DNA from: Rummeliibacillus pycnus_A
GTDB taxonomy: Bacteria > Bacillota > Bacilli > Bacillales_A > Planococcaceae
Direction of reading: 5' to 3'
Assembly: GCF_044359855.1 (NCBI RefSeq)
Contig: NZ_CP132291.1
Coordinates: 558,001 to 622,000, forward strand
DNA length: 64,000 bases
Under the pieces are notes generated by a model. The model had not been told where the DNA came from. It made no database searches and saw only the letters and a program-made list of their open reading frames with translations. Both the position numbers and the translations under genes were made by a program. Numbering within the stretch: the stretch's first letter is position 1; each line of letters starts with the position of its first letter. Positions 1 to 7,892 of this stretch are shown in pieces.

Positions 1-400
1 AAGCATCCGTACCAACGACAGTTGTTGCAACTTGACCTGTAAAGACAACGAGTGGTAAAGAATCCATCATTGCATCAGTAATACCAGTAACTAAGTTAGT
101 AGCCCCTGGTCCAGAAGTAGCAATTACTACTCCAGGCTTACCCGATACTCGTGCATAGCCCTCAGCTGCATGAATAGCACCTTGTTCATGTCGAGCAAGT
201 ATATGCTTAATTGGATTACGATAAAGTGCATCATATAAAGGTAAGACTGCACCACCTGGATATCCAAAAACTATTTCAACACCTTGGTTTTGCAACGATT
301 CGATAAAAATCTCAGCACCCGTCTTACTGGCTTTACATTCTTGATCAACTTCTTGATCTGTCGCTGATTGTTTCTTTAGTTGAACTTGTGCATTCATCAT
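1..400 (-). CDS. ilvB: Acetolactate synthase large subunit, N-terminal part (cut by window edge)
   Basis: Biosynthetic acetohydroxyacid synthase, a thiamine-diphosphate enzyme that condenses pyruvate with pyruvate or 2-oxobutyrate in Val/Leu/Ile synthesis. About 133 N-terminal residues are visible. After a polar leader of about 30 residues come the TPP-binding segments: GYPGGAVLPLYDAL, the catalytic-glutamate segment RHEQGAIHAAEGYAR and ATSGPGATNLVTGI, all typical of IlvB. The start is ATG at 400, followed directly by a second ATG; GGGAGGAG lies just upstream. It follows ilvD and a T-box on the same strand, so it is probably the first gene of an ilvB-N-C block outside the window. Family call is secure; the catabolic-type paralogue lies at 49538. 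Confidence 0.95.
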   Translation of the reverse strand, partial: MMNAQVQLKKQSATDQEVDQECKASKTGAEIFIESLQNQGVEIVFGYPGGAVLPLYDALYRNPIKHILARHEQGAIHAAEGYARVSGKPGVVIATSGPGATNLVTGITDAMMDSLPLVVFTGQVATTVVGTDA

Positions 401-433
401 AGAACTCCTCCCTAGGATATTAAATTTATTATA

Positions 434-715
434 TAAAAAAAGCTTTTTCATCCACGCAAAAAAGACCTTTCGCGTAGGGATGAAAAAAGCTTTCATGGTA
501 CCACCCTATTTTATAGTCAGAAAACGACTACCTCATGAATAGAATAATCTATTCTTTCATTAACGAGCACAAAAGTATGCGCCCGAGGCTACCTAATTGC
601 AAATAGCTTTTAGTAACCCACTCCAAGGGGATGTCAGTATTAGTTGTATTGTCGGCTCTCAGCAACCCGGCTCTCTGTAAATACAAAACTCTAATACCTT
701 TAACCTTATCAACGT
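434..715 (-). promoter_or_regulatory. T-box leader with terminator upstream of ilvB (probable Ile specifier)
   Basis: On the minus strand this leader carries the T-box core AGGGTGGTACC at 507-497, followed by a strong terminator (arms around 493-480 and 450-441, U run 440-434). Stem I is bounded by GTATTAG and CTAATAC, and an AGAGAGCCGGG-like AG-bulge segment is present. Aligning the specifier loop with the two proline T-boxes of this window (GAACCTAC there, GACATCCC here) points to AUC, isoleucine. T-boxes sense uncharged tRNA and prevent termination. It lies between ilvD and ilvB, so ilvB and downstream genes would have their own tRNA control even when transcribed from the ilvE promoter. 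The specifier call is inference. Confidence 0.92.
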
Positions 716-738
716 TTTTTCATTATTTTGTTGTCAAA

Positions 739-2406
739 TTATATCTTCATAACGCCGCCTGTTGAAGCGGAAGTAACTAATTTAGAATAACGAGCTAAAT
801 AACCTTTTTTAATTTTGGGTTCAAATGGTTTTAATGTTGCTTTTCGGTCAGCTAAAACTTCATCTGACACTTTTAATTCAATTGTTCTGTTTATCAAATC
901 AATTGATATAATATCGCCATTTTCAACTAATGCGATTGGTCCACCTTCAGCTGCTTCTGGAGATATATGACCAATTGAGATGCCTCTAGATGCACCAGAG
1001 AAACGACCATCAGTTATAAGCGCTACATCTTTTCCTAAGCCACGCCCCATAATTGCAGAAGTTGGTGCTAGCATTTCAGGCATCCCTGGCCCTCCTTTTG
1101 GACCTTCATAACGAATGACTACAACATGCCCTGCTTGAACTGTTCCATCATCAATTCGAGCTTGTGCCTCTTCTTGAGAATCGAATACAATTGCTTCTCC
1201 AGTAAATTCTTTAATCGATGGATCTACTGCACCCACTTTGATTACTGCACCATCTGGAGCTATATTGCCAAAGAGAACAGATAAACCACCTACAGAACTA
1301 TATGGATTATCTTTTGTACGAATGACTTCCGAATTCTTAATTTCATGACCTTCAACCAATTCTTCTAATGTCTGACCAGTGACAGTGATGCGATCTTTAT
1401 GAATTGCGCCAGGTATTTTACATAATTCGTTAATAATTGCACTAACACCACCTGCAAGATGGACATCATGCATTGAATAGTTGGATGCTGGCATGATTTT
1501 AGATAAATATGGAACACGTTCTGCAACTTTATTGATATCCTCGATGTTATAGTCGATTTCTGCTTCATGAGCGATTGCGAGTGTATGTAAAACTGTGTTT
1601 GTTGAACCACCCATAGCCATATCAAGTGCAAATGCGTCATCAATAGTTTCTTTAGTAATGATGTCACGAGGTCTAACATTCTCTTTAACCATACGAACTA
1701 GATGTTCTGCAGCTTGTTTAATTAACTGATATCTTTCTTCAGATGTTGCAACGATTGTACCGTTTCCGGGTAATGCCATACCTAGCATTTCCATTAATGA
1801 GTTCATCGAGTTAGCTGTGAACATACCGGAACAAGAACCACAAGTTGGGCATGCATTTTCTTCAATTTCCTTTAGTTTTTCGGCTGTCATAAGACCACTT
1901 TTATATGACCCTACACCTTCAAAAACAGAAGTAAGTGATAATTGTTCACCTGTTGAAGATACACCCGCTTCCATCGGACCACCAGATACAAAGACAGAAG
2001 GTACATTTGTACGAACAGCTGCCATCAACATTCCTGGTGTGATTTTGTCGCAGTTAGGTATGTAAAATACACCATCAAACCAATGGGCATTAATAACAGT
2101 TTCTGCGGAATCTGCAATTAGCTCACGGCTTGGTAATGAATAACGCATACCGATATGTCCCATTGCTATCCCATCATCAACTCCAATAGTGTTGAACTCA
2201 AAAGGAATACCACCAGCTTCACGAATTGCCTGCTTAACAACTTCCCCAAATTTTTGAAGATGAACGTGTCCTGGGATTATATCAATATATGAATTACAGA
2301 CACCGATGAATGGTTTATCTAAATCTTTTGTTTTTACACCTGCAGCGTATAATAAGCTGCGGTGTGGAGCTCGATCGACTCCTTTTTTAATCATGTCACT
2401 ACGCAT
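739..2406 (-). CDS. ilvD: Dihydroxy-acid dehydratase
   Basis: Iron-sulfur enzyme that dehydrates 2,3-dihydroxyisovalerate and 2,3-dihydroxy-3-methylvalerate to the 2-oxo acids in Val/Ile synthesis. Its 555 residues are the usual length. Visible family marks are GVCNSYIDIIPGH near residue 36, NCDKITPGM near 118, ACPTCGSCSGMFTANSM near 190, AMGGSTNTVLH near 264 and the C-terminal ITDGRFSGASRG signature. The conserved cysteines for the cluster are present. An AAGGGGCGG ribosome site precedes the ATG. It starts 12 bases after the ilvE stop, so the two genes form one transcription unit; its own stop directly abuts the T-box region of ilvB. Confidence 0.97.
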   Translation of the reverse strand: MRSDMIKKGVDRAPHRSLLYAAGVKTKDLDKPFIGVCNSYIDIIPGHVHLQKFGEVVKQAIREAGGIPFEFNTIGVDDGIAMGHIGMRYSLPSRELIADSAETVINAHWFDGVFYIPNCDKITPGMLMAAVRTNVPSVFVSGGPMEAGVSSTGEQLSLTSVFEGVGSYKSGLMTAEKLKEIEENACPTCGSCSGMFTANSMNSLMEMLGMALPGNGTIVATSEERYQLIKQAAEHLVRMVKENVRPRDIITKETIDDAFALDMAMGGSTNTVLHTLAIAHEAEIDYNIEDINKVAERVPYLSKIMPASNYSMHDVHLAGGVSAIINELCKIPGAIHKDRITVTGQTLEELVEGHEIKNSEVIRTKDNPYSSVGGLSVLFGNIAPDGAVIKVGAVDPSIKEFTGEAIVFDSQEEAQARIDDGTVQAGHVVVIRYEGPKGGPGMPEMLAPTSAIMGRGLGKDVALITDGRFSGASRGISIGHISPEAAEGGPIALVENGDIISIDLINRTIELKVSDEVLADRKATLKPFEPKIKKGYLARYSKLVTSASTGGVMKI

Positions 2407-2418
2407 GTATACCGCCCC

Positions 2419-3318
2419 TTACTTTACTGTAACTTCTTCGTTATATACTTTGACGCCTTCTTTTTCGACGATTTCACGAAAACCTTCAAGGATATCTTTT
2501 GTTATTTTGCCAGGTTTACCATCGCCAATTACACGGCCATCAACATTTACAACTGCAATTACTTCAGCTGCAGTACCAGTTAAAAATACTTCATCCGCAA
2601 CATATACATCATGTCTTGTAAATACACCTTCACTCGCTTCGTAGCCACGTTCTTTCGCAACATCTAGAATAGCATTCCGAGTGATTCCCTCTAATGCACC
2701 AATATAACCTGGAGGAGTAATTAATTTATTCCCTTTAACGATGAAAATATTATCACCGGAGCCTTCTGCTACATACCCTTCATCATTCATCATTAATGCT
2801 TCGGAAACACCAGCTTGTGTCGCTTCAAGCTTCACTAGAATATTATTTAAGTAGTTTAATGTTTTTGTTTTTGGACTTAATACATCTGAACGGTTACGTC
2901 TACTTGACGCTGAAACGATTGAAATACCAGTTTCATATAATTCAGCTGGGAATAGTGCAAGTGGTTCAGCAATAACAATGACACTTGCTCCAATACATGT
3001 TGAAGGATCGATTCCTAAATTACCGACACCTCTTGATACAATCAAACGGATATATGCACTTTGTAACTCATTTGCTTTTAATGTATCCTTAACAATTTCA
3101 GTCATTTCTTCTATTGTGTATGGAATGGTGAGTAAAATTGATTTAGCAGATTCATATAATCGAATTAAATGTTCCTCTAAACGAAAGACGTTGCCATTGT
3201 ATGAGCGAATGCCTTCAAATACTCCATCACCATATAAAAAACCATGATCATAAACAGAAACTTTAGCGTCTTCCTTTTTCACTAAATTTCCATCAAGAAA
3301 AATTAACTGTTCCCCCAT
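2419..3318 (-). CDS. ilvE: Branched-chain amino acid aminotransferase (class IV)
   Basis: PLP-dependent fold-type IV transaminase that interconverts 2-oxo acids and Leu/Ile/Val with glutamate. MGEQLIFLDGNLV and SVYDHGFLYGDGVFEGIRSY at the N-terminus, the KTLNYLNNILVKLEA segment with the PLP lysine near residue 150, and EGSGDNIFIVKG are typical of the IlvE/YbgE/YwaA group. I chose ATG 3318 (299 residues) over an in-frame GTG at 3327, because the protein family begins at MGEQ and the GTG has no properly spaced ribosome site. First gene of the ilvE-ilvD unit, with a good promoter at 3394-3422. D-amino acid transaminase is the main alternative, but context favours IlvE. Confidence 0.93.
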   Translation of the reverse strand: MGEQLIFLDGNLVKKEDAKVSVYDHGFLYGDGVFEGIRSYNGNVFRLEEHLIRLYESAKSILLTIPYTIEEMTEIVKDTLKANELQSAYIRLIVSRGVGNLGIDPSTCIGASVIVIAEPLALFPAELYETGISIVSASSRRNRSDVLSPKTKTLNYLNNILVKLEATQAGVSEALMMNDEGYVAEGSGDNIFIVKGNKLITPPGYIGALEGITRNAILDVAKERGYEASEGVFTRHDVYVADEVFLTGTAAEVIAVVNVDGRVIGDGKPGKITKDILEGFREIVEKEGVKVYNEEVTVK

Positions 3319-3393
3319 ACTCTTCACTTCTTTCTGTAAAATACAATAATCTGTCTTTAGCTATGTGCATAAAACATTTTTTAAATTGTTGCT

Positions 3394-3422
3394 ATCATAG
3401 TACGTATTTCCAATGAAGTCAA
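3394..3422 (-). promoter_or_regulatory. SigA-type promoter of ilvE-ilvD
   Basis: Minus strand TTGACT (3422-3417), a 17-base spacer and TATGAT (3399-3394). The predicted start lies about 70 bases upstream of ilvE. A weak CodY-like sequence (TATTTTTAGAATT) abuts the -35 on its upstream side. Confidence 0.7.
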
Positions 3423-3524
3423 CAGTATTTTTAGAATTGTCACTCAATTTAAAAAATTAAATCTTTAATGAATACGTTTTCATTCCCTTTATATTAATTT
3501 TTCGCTAAGTTTTGAACAAAATTA

Positions 3525-3539
3525 AATTTTTAGAAAAGT
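3525..3539. promoter_or_regulatory. Candidate CodY box upstream of ilvE
   Basis: AATTTTTAGAAAAGT matches the known CodY consensus AATTTTCWGAAAATT at 13 of 15 positions. It lies about 100 bases upstream of the ilvE -35. CodY is a BCAA/GTP-responsive repressor of ilv genes in Bacillales, so the position makes sense. The region is AT-rich and chance matches are possible. Confidence 0.4.
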
Positions 3540-3548
3540 TAATTAATT

Positions 3549-3660
3549 GGATCTATTTCACAAATTCATTTTTAGTTTTTAAATACGAACTTTTTAACAT
3601 ATTTACTTTTCCATATTCAGATTTGTATGTTCCGCTACAGACGGCGCTTATAGTATTAAT
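3549..3660 (+). repeat. Dispersed repeat, AT-rich module ending in TTCCGCTACAGACGGCGCT
   Basis: A module of about 110 bases that begins close to ATCTATTTCACAAATTCATT, passes TTTTTAAATACGAAC and ATTTACTTTTCC, and ends in ATGTTCCGCTACAGACGGCGCT. Related copies lie at 7068-7230 (minus), 22925-23065 (minus) and 40845-40960 (plus). It has no coding potential and is followed by a GC-rich hairpin element. The 3328-4126 gap holds this repeat, the hairpin, a tail module and a palindrome. Confidence 0.75.
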
Positions 3661-3673
3661 CTAATTTCTGCAC

Positions 3674-3789
3674 GATGTGGAATTAGCTTCGCTTTCCGCG
3701 GGCGAGCGTTGAGCCTCCTCGCTCACTTCGTTCCCTGCGGGGTCTCACCTGTCTCGCTTTCCCGCAGGAGTCTTCGCTAATTCCACATC
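3674..3789 (+). repeat. GC-rich hairpin repeat with 14-bp inverted ends
   Basis: Ends are GATGTGGAATTAGC and its exact complement GCTAATTCCACATC. The core contains CTTTCCGCGGGCGAGCG, GAGCCTCCTCGCTC, TGCGGGGTCTCACCTGTCTC and GCTTTCCCGCAGGAGTC, which pair imperfectly. Relatives lie at 29157-29265 (opposite orientation), 53143-53359 and, with different arms, 45601-45700. Intergenic; no ORF of note. Confidence 0.85.
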
Positions 3790-3852
3790 AATAAATATAG
3801 CTATATAAGATTTTCATTATAATTTTTCATTTATTTTTACTTTTTCAGTACC

Positions 3853-3981
3853 TTCACTACGTTCCTGCAAGGCTTTCAGCTCAAGCTTTTCCCGTAGGAC
3901 TCTGAATGAGCCTCAGTGAATTAGCCTCGCACGAAGAAAATGCGTATGCATTTTCGAGGACTCGCCGTCTTACGCTCCACA
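3853..3981 (+). repeat. Repeat tail module containing GAAAATGCGTATGCATTTTC
   Basis: Contains CTCAAGCTTTTCCCGTAGGAC, a small hairpin GAAAATGC-GTAT-GCATTTTC at 3936-3955, then GAGGACTCGCCGTCTTACGCTC. The same tail (AATGCGAATGCATTTTCGAGGACTCGCC) closes the cores of the elements at 30724 and 40352, and a variant is at 53397-53450. Confidence 0.7.
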
Positions 3982-4039
3982 ATTAGCAAAATTGGATAAA
4001 ATTAAATGCTCGTATATTTTATATTAATTATGCATTAAG

Positions 4040-4063
4040 AAATAGATTCAATTGAATCTATTT
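4040..4063. repeat. 24-bp perfect palindrome
   Basis: AAATAGATTCAATTGAATCTATTT (positions 4040-4063) reads the same on both strands. It lies downstream of the lactone oxidase gene, next to repeat elements, and contains GATTCAA/TTGAATC, similar to the terminal inverted repeat of the AT-rich elements in this window. Confidence 0.8.
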
Positions 4064-4126
4064 AGAATATTCCCACCTAACATAATCTAACTATTTTTTT
4101 ACACAATGATGTTAGATGTTATTTGT

Positions 4127-5446
4127 TCATTCGATTAGTTTTTTGAAATAATCCGTAACAAAAATATTTTCAGGATCATATTTTTCTCGTAATTGAAGGA
4201 AGCGTGGATAATTTGGGTAGAGCTCTAGTATATGCTCCTTAGTTAGATGATTCATTTTCCCCCAATGTGGTCTACCATTATATTTTCTCATCAATTTTTG
4301 TACCCATCTAAAATAGTCTTTTTCATCCATTCCTCTGTACATATGAAAAGCTATAAATGCACTTTCTCTGTCTTGTGTTGGGCTTAAAAAGCCACTTTCT
4401 CCCTTTGTTGTCCTACACTCAATAGGAAAATGCACTTTGAATGGATGCGATTTTAACGTGAAATGTATTTCTTCCATACAATCATTGAAATGTTCCAAAG
4501 GGATTGCATATTCCATTTCTAAAAATTTCACTTTACGAGATGATGGGAAAATTTCATAGCTCAGGCCTTGTTTTACGCTATTTGGTAGACTTTTTGAAGC
4601 TAAGTTGCTTACCCATTTTGTGGCTTTAGGCTGTATTTTACAAACTTCTGAAACGACTAATAAAAGGCCGTTTTCAATTACATTATTTTTTAAATCTTCT
4701 ACCGTTTTAGATTTCTTAGACTGTTCCACAATTGGGATTTGATCCATGATTTTCACTTGAATTCGCTCAGTACCAGGGAAGTAAAACCATTCAACATGAC
4801 GATGTTCCCGAATCATCATATCCCAAACTTTATTTGCTTCATCAAAATTGTAATGGGTTGTTTGACATTTTAGACTGTATAGTGGAACTGTTTTAATGGT
4901 TACTTTAACTAGCACACCTAATAGTCCTAAGGATATGTGTAAAGCTTTTGATATGTCATCGTCTCCTCTCGTATGTTCATGATAGTTACCTAATCCGTCT
5001 ACAAACCCCCACATCACAACTTGGCTGGATAAAGAACCTAATGTCACCCCTGTACCATGCGTACCTGTTCCGATAGCACCAGCAATTGTTTGCTCATGTA
5101 TATCTCCCATATTCGCAAGTGCAAAGCCGAATTGTGCCAATATTGGACCAATTTCATACAAATATGTGCCTGCCCAAAATGTGGCTTCCCCCGTATCTCT
5201 ATTAATATCAATTAACCCACGCATATTATGAAGAGAGATGGCAATATCATCTGGTTTAGCAATTGGACTAAACGAATGTGCTGCTCCAGTTACTCGAATC
5301 GTTTTATGTTGTTTTTGTGTATTCCAAATTAAATTAGACAACTGTTTAGTGTCATGTGGTAATAATGATTGAGTTGGGGTCCCTTTCACATTTCCAGCCC
5401 AATTTTGCCACTTTCGTGTATCTACCCAATCTTTTACAGAAAACAT
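4127..5446 (-). CDS. FAD-linked sugar-1,4-lactone oxidase family protein
   Basis: Cytosolic flavoprotein of the L-gulono/D-arabinono-1,4-lactone oxidase family (439 residues). The N-terminal FAD PCMH-type domain shows RVTGAAHSFSPIAKPDD near 52 and GDIHEQTIAGAIGTGTHGTG near 113. The C-terminal ALO domain carries RPHWGKMNHLT, containing the HWGK active-site motif, and YDPENIFVTDYF near the end. The start is ATG behind GGGGGAAGGAAA. It overlaps the upstream PLP-protein gene by 13 bases, which argues for translational coupling. The substrate cannot be read from sequence; a sugar-acid lactone or other polyol is possible. No clear strong terminator follows, only a weak hairpin near 4079-4122. Confidence 0.88.
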   Translation of the reverse strand: MFSVKDWVDTRKWQNWAGNVKGTPTQSLLPHDTKQLSNLIWNTQKQHKTIRVTGAAHSFSPIAKPDDIAISLHNMRGLIDINRDTGEATFWAGTYLYEIGPILAQFGFALANMGDIHEQTIAGAIGTGTHGTGVTLGSLSSQVVMWGFVDGLGNYHEHTRGDDDISKALHISLGLLGVLVKVTIKTVPLYSLKCQTTHYNFDEANKVWDMMIREHRHVEWFYFPGTERIQVKIMDQIPIVEQSKKSKTVEDLKNNVIENGLLLVVSEVCKIQPKATKWVSNLASKSLPNSVKQGLSYEIFPSSRKVKFLEMEYAIPLEHFNDCMEEIHFTLKSHPFKVHFPIECRTTKGESGFLSPTQDRESAFIAFHMYRGMDEKDYFRWVQKLMRKYNGRPHWGKMNHLTKEHILELYPNYPRFLQLREKYDPENIFVTDYFKKLIE

Positions 5447-6609
5447 TTTCCTTCCCCCCTATAAGTTTTGAAACAATTCACATGTTGACCACTTCTTACA
5501 GCCTCTAACTGTGTAAAACGTTCACATAACTCACCAGCTTTTGCATGACGAAAATAAATTGTATCTCCAATCTTGGTATTCTGATAATCCTTTCTTCTTA
5601 ATGGTGTTTGTACTTCTCCAGCACCTTCAAGTGGTAAAAAGGCAAAATGCTGGGCTTCATAAGGTACCGGCTGCTTATCTTTTCCAATAGCACCTGAAGC
5701 AATATAACCACCCCCATGGCAAACTACAACATCCCTTGTTGGATTTCTTGTGACGCGTAAAGCAAATCCAGCAGCAGGCTGTAAATCTAATTGACTATAT
5801 TGATCGAATAATGCAGGATTAAAAAATGCTGATCCAATTGTAATTTCTGTTACCTCTGAACTTTGTGCTGTAAAATCTATACTCCCTGATCCTCCCCCGT
5901 TAACAAATTCTACCTCCCCAATTTCAGCTAAAATGAAATCAACCGCTTCCTTTCGAAGCTTTGCAACTCGATTTTTTGAAACCTTTTGCAATTGTTGAAT
6001 CACTGGTCGCTTCCATTTTTGTATTGGCAAATCACCAACACCTGCGAGTTGTGCTTCATAGCCCATCACACCCTCAATATGTAAATGTGTTTGTTTTTTT
6101 AGCAATTCTAATAAGTTCGTTAAATCCTTTAAATTTGTTATAGCAGAGCGCCTTGTACCAAAATAGATAAACGGAAGTTCAATTGAAAGATTTATATCGA
6201 TACATATTCCAACATTTACATTCGAACGTTTCGCTAATTCGTTTAACCACTTTGCTTGTCGAATATCATCTACCATAAAACAAACATCATAGCCTTTTTT
6301 AATATATTTATATAACTCTAAAACGCTTTTTTCCTCCAAAACTGGATAGCCGAGGAGCAAATGGTCAAAGCCATTCTCTAACAAATAACAGGTTTCACTT
6401 GCAGTAAAAGTCATCAACCCCGATACATTAGATAACTTTTCATTTAAATATCTAAGTAAGGGAATAGAACGAATGGATTTCGTTGCGATGCGAACATTTT
6501 TATCTTTGACATGATGGTTGATAAATCGAATATTTGCATCTAGAGCATTCATATCGACCCAAGCAAATGGCCTTTCAACGTTTTCAAATGCCTTTTCAAA
6601 TGATTGCAA
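5434..6609 (-). CDS. Alanine racemase-fold PLP protein (amino acid deaminase/aldolase type)
   Basis: Fold-type III PLP enzyme of 391 residues related to D-threonine aldolase and D-serine dehydratase. The N-terminal barrel has FAWVDMNALDANI and the PLP lysine in RIATKSIRSIPLLRYL near residue 43. FVNGGGSGSID and VVCHGGGYIASGAIG lie further on, and the C-terminal FRHAKAGELCERF supplies the His and Cys that may bind metal, as in D-serine dehydratase. The start is TTG at 6609 behind AAAGGAGTGAT. It is the first gene of a two-gene unit with the lactone oxidase. Substrate unknown; the pairing suggests a joint catabolic route but does not prove one. Confidence 0.85.
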   Translation of the reverse strand: MQSFEKAFENVERPFAWVDMNALDANIRFINHHVKDKNVRIATKSIRSIPLLRYLNEKLSNVSGLMTFTASETCYLLENGFDHLLLGYPVLEEKSVLELYKYIKKGYDVCFMVDDIRQAKWLNELAKRSNVNVGICIDINLSIELPFIYFGTRRSAITNLKDLTNLLELLKKQTHLHIEGVMGYEAQLAGVGDLPIQKWKRPVIQQLQKVSKNRVAKLRKEAVDFILAEIGEVEFVNGGGSGSIDFTAQSSEVTEITIGSAFFNPALFDQYSQLDLQPAAGFALRVTRNPTRDVVVCHGGGYIASGAIGKDKQPVPYEAQHFAFLPLEGAGEVQTPLRRKDYQNTKIGDTIYFRHAKAGELCERFTQLEAVRSGQHVNCFKTYRGEGKCFL

Positions 6610-6669
6610 GTTGTAATCACTCCTTTTGCCAACTCTATAACTCTATAATTTATCCATTTTAAATAACAA

Positions 6670-6719
6670 AAATGCTTCTTCAAAGGCGAAATGTGTTTTC
6701 CGTCGGAGAAGAAGCATTT
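6670..6719 (-). terminator. Rho-independent terminator of the 35-residue ORF
   Basis: Stem AAATGCTTCTTC/GAAGAAGCATTT with a loop of about 25 bases, followed on the minus strand by TTGTTATTT. It lies just below the small ORF at 6752. Confidence 0.7.
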
Positions 6720-6751
6720 AGTATCTGTATGATCATATTTTATTTTAAGAC

Positions 6752-6859
6752 TTAGTGGATCTCTAAGAAGTCAAAAGCGAGATTCAAAAAGAAAATTGAA
6801 TGTATCGCTACGAAAATTAATGCCTGTTTGTTTAATTTTTTCATTAATGCACGATCCAT
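6752..6859 (-). CDS. Small hydrophobic protein, 35 residues, unknown function
   Basis: The ORF encodes a basic head (MDRALMKKLNKQ), one hydrophobic stretch (ALIFVAIHSIFFLNLAFDFL) and a short polar end. AAGGGAGTG lies eight bases before ATG 6859, and a terminator follows 30 bases below the stop, so it looks like a complete small gene on its own. One membrane-spanning helix is likely. I do not recognise the family. The rest of 6610-7287 holds this ORF, the terminator and a dispersed repeat. Confidence 0.6.
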   Translation of the reverse strand: MDRALMKKLNKQALIFVAIHSIFFLNLAFDFLEIH

Positions 6860-7067
6860 AAGCTTACACTCCCTTCAACGTTTTCGTAATTATATACTAT
6901 TTTAATTGAACTTGCAAAATATTTAAGAGTAAGTAATCTTAATATTTATATGACTTAATCAATATAAAATACAAAATTTATATTAAAATATACGGATATT
7001 TAGTGATATCCAATTTTATTGCTTCGCTGCAGAATGCGACTCAATAAAGGCTAAGAACGCCACTTTC

Positions 7068-7230
7068 TTTGGAAACGGCTTCGTAAGAAACTTCGTGTTG
7101 TCCCGAGGAGATTGAAGCCAAGCCCGTGGAAAGCCGTCTGGAGCGGAACATCTAAAATTGAACATTGAAAATTTAATATGTTGAAATTTCCGTATTTATA
7201 AACCGAAAATGTATTTATGAAATTGATTCG
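7068..7230 (-). repeat. Dispersed repeat, AT-rich module (inverted copy)
   Basis: Read on the minus strand it starts GAATCAATTTCATAAATAC, continues through TTTATAAATACGGAAATTTC and ends AGATGTTCCGCTCCAGACGG then CTTTCCACGGGCTTGGCTTC. This matches the copies at 3549, 22925 and 40845. An ORF called across it is a by-product of the repeat. Confidence 0.75.
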
Positions 7231-7287
7231 ACATTCTTCTATAAAGTGTGTCATGATATATGTAAAGACAAATGTTGGGGTGATGAA

Positions 7288-7836
7288 ATGAAGAAAGCCT
7301 TAATCGTAATCGATTATACTGTAGACTTTGTAGCGGAAAATGGAGCTTTAACTTGCGGAGAGCCAGGACAAATACTTGAGAAAGCTATTTTACATCATAT
7401 TCGTCAATTCATCGATGAAGATGAGCTAATTATTTTCGCTTGTGATTTACATGAAAAAAACGATCCTTTTCATCCAGAAACGAAGTTATTCCCACCACAT
7501 AATATTCGCAATACTAAAGGAAGAGAACTATATAATGAAGTACAGTCGTTGTACGAAGAAATAAAACATTTACCAAATGTTATTTGGATGGATAAAACAC
7601 GTTACAGCTCGTTTGCTGGAACAAATCTAGAACAGATCTTACGTGAACGAAAAATAAATGAATTATTTTTAACAGGAGTTTGCACAGATATTTGCGTACT
7701 TCATACAGCAGTTGATGCGTATAATAAGGCATTTGACCTTTTCATCTATGAAGACTCTGTTGCAAGCTTTAATCAAGCGGGGCATGAGTGGGCTCTTGGT
7801 CATTTTAAAAATTCATTAGGTGCAACAATTATGTAA
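7288..7836 (+). CDS. pncA: Nicotinamidase (isochorismatase fold)
   Basis: Cysteine hydrolase that deamidates nicotinamide to nicotinate for the NAD salvage pathway; 182 residues, as in Bacillus PncA/YueJ. KKALIVIDYTVDFV supplies the catalytic Asp, MDKTRYSSFAGTNLE the Lys, and TGVCTDICVLHTAVDAYNK the nucleophile Cys. HPETKLFPPHN carries likely metal-site residues. I start at ATG 7288 behind GGGGTGATG rather than the upstream in-frame start, which has no ribosome site. Single gene, closed by a terminator shared with the convergent exporter gene. High confidence because nearly every motif of the YueJ group is present. Confidence 0.93.
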   Translation: MKKALIVIDYTVDFVAENGALTCGEPGQILEKAILHHIRQFIDEDELIIFACDLHEKNDPFHPETKLFPPHNIRNTKGRELYNEVQSLYEEIKHLPNVIWMDKTRYSSFAGTNLEQILRERKINELFLTGVCTDICVLHTAVDAYNKAFDLFIYEDSVASFNQAGHEWALGHFKNSLGATIM

Positions 7837-7838
7837 AA

Positions 7839-7884
7839 AGGTATCCACTAGAACTATTTAAATTCTAGTGGATACCCTTCTTTT
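7839..7884. terminator. Bidirectional terminator between pncA and the MFS gene
   Basis: 14-bp stem GGTATCCACTAGAA/TTCTAGTGGATACC with T-rich flanks on both strands. Confidence 0.9.
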
Positions 7885-7892
7885 AATTAGTC

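Noticed and set aside
1365..1679. Minus-strand ORF inside ilvD in another frame
   Set aside because: Shadow of ilvD; no ribosome site.
7051..7254. 67-residue minus-strand ORF
   Set aside because: It is made by the dispersed repeat at 7068-7230.
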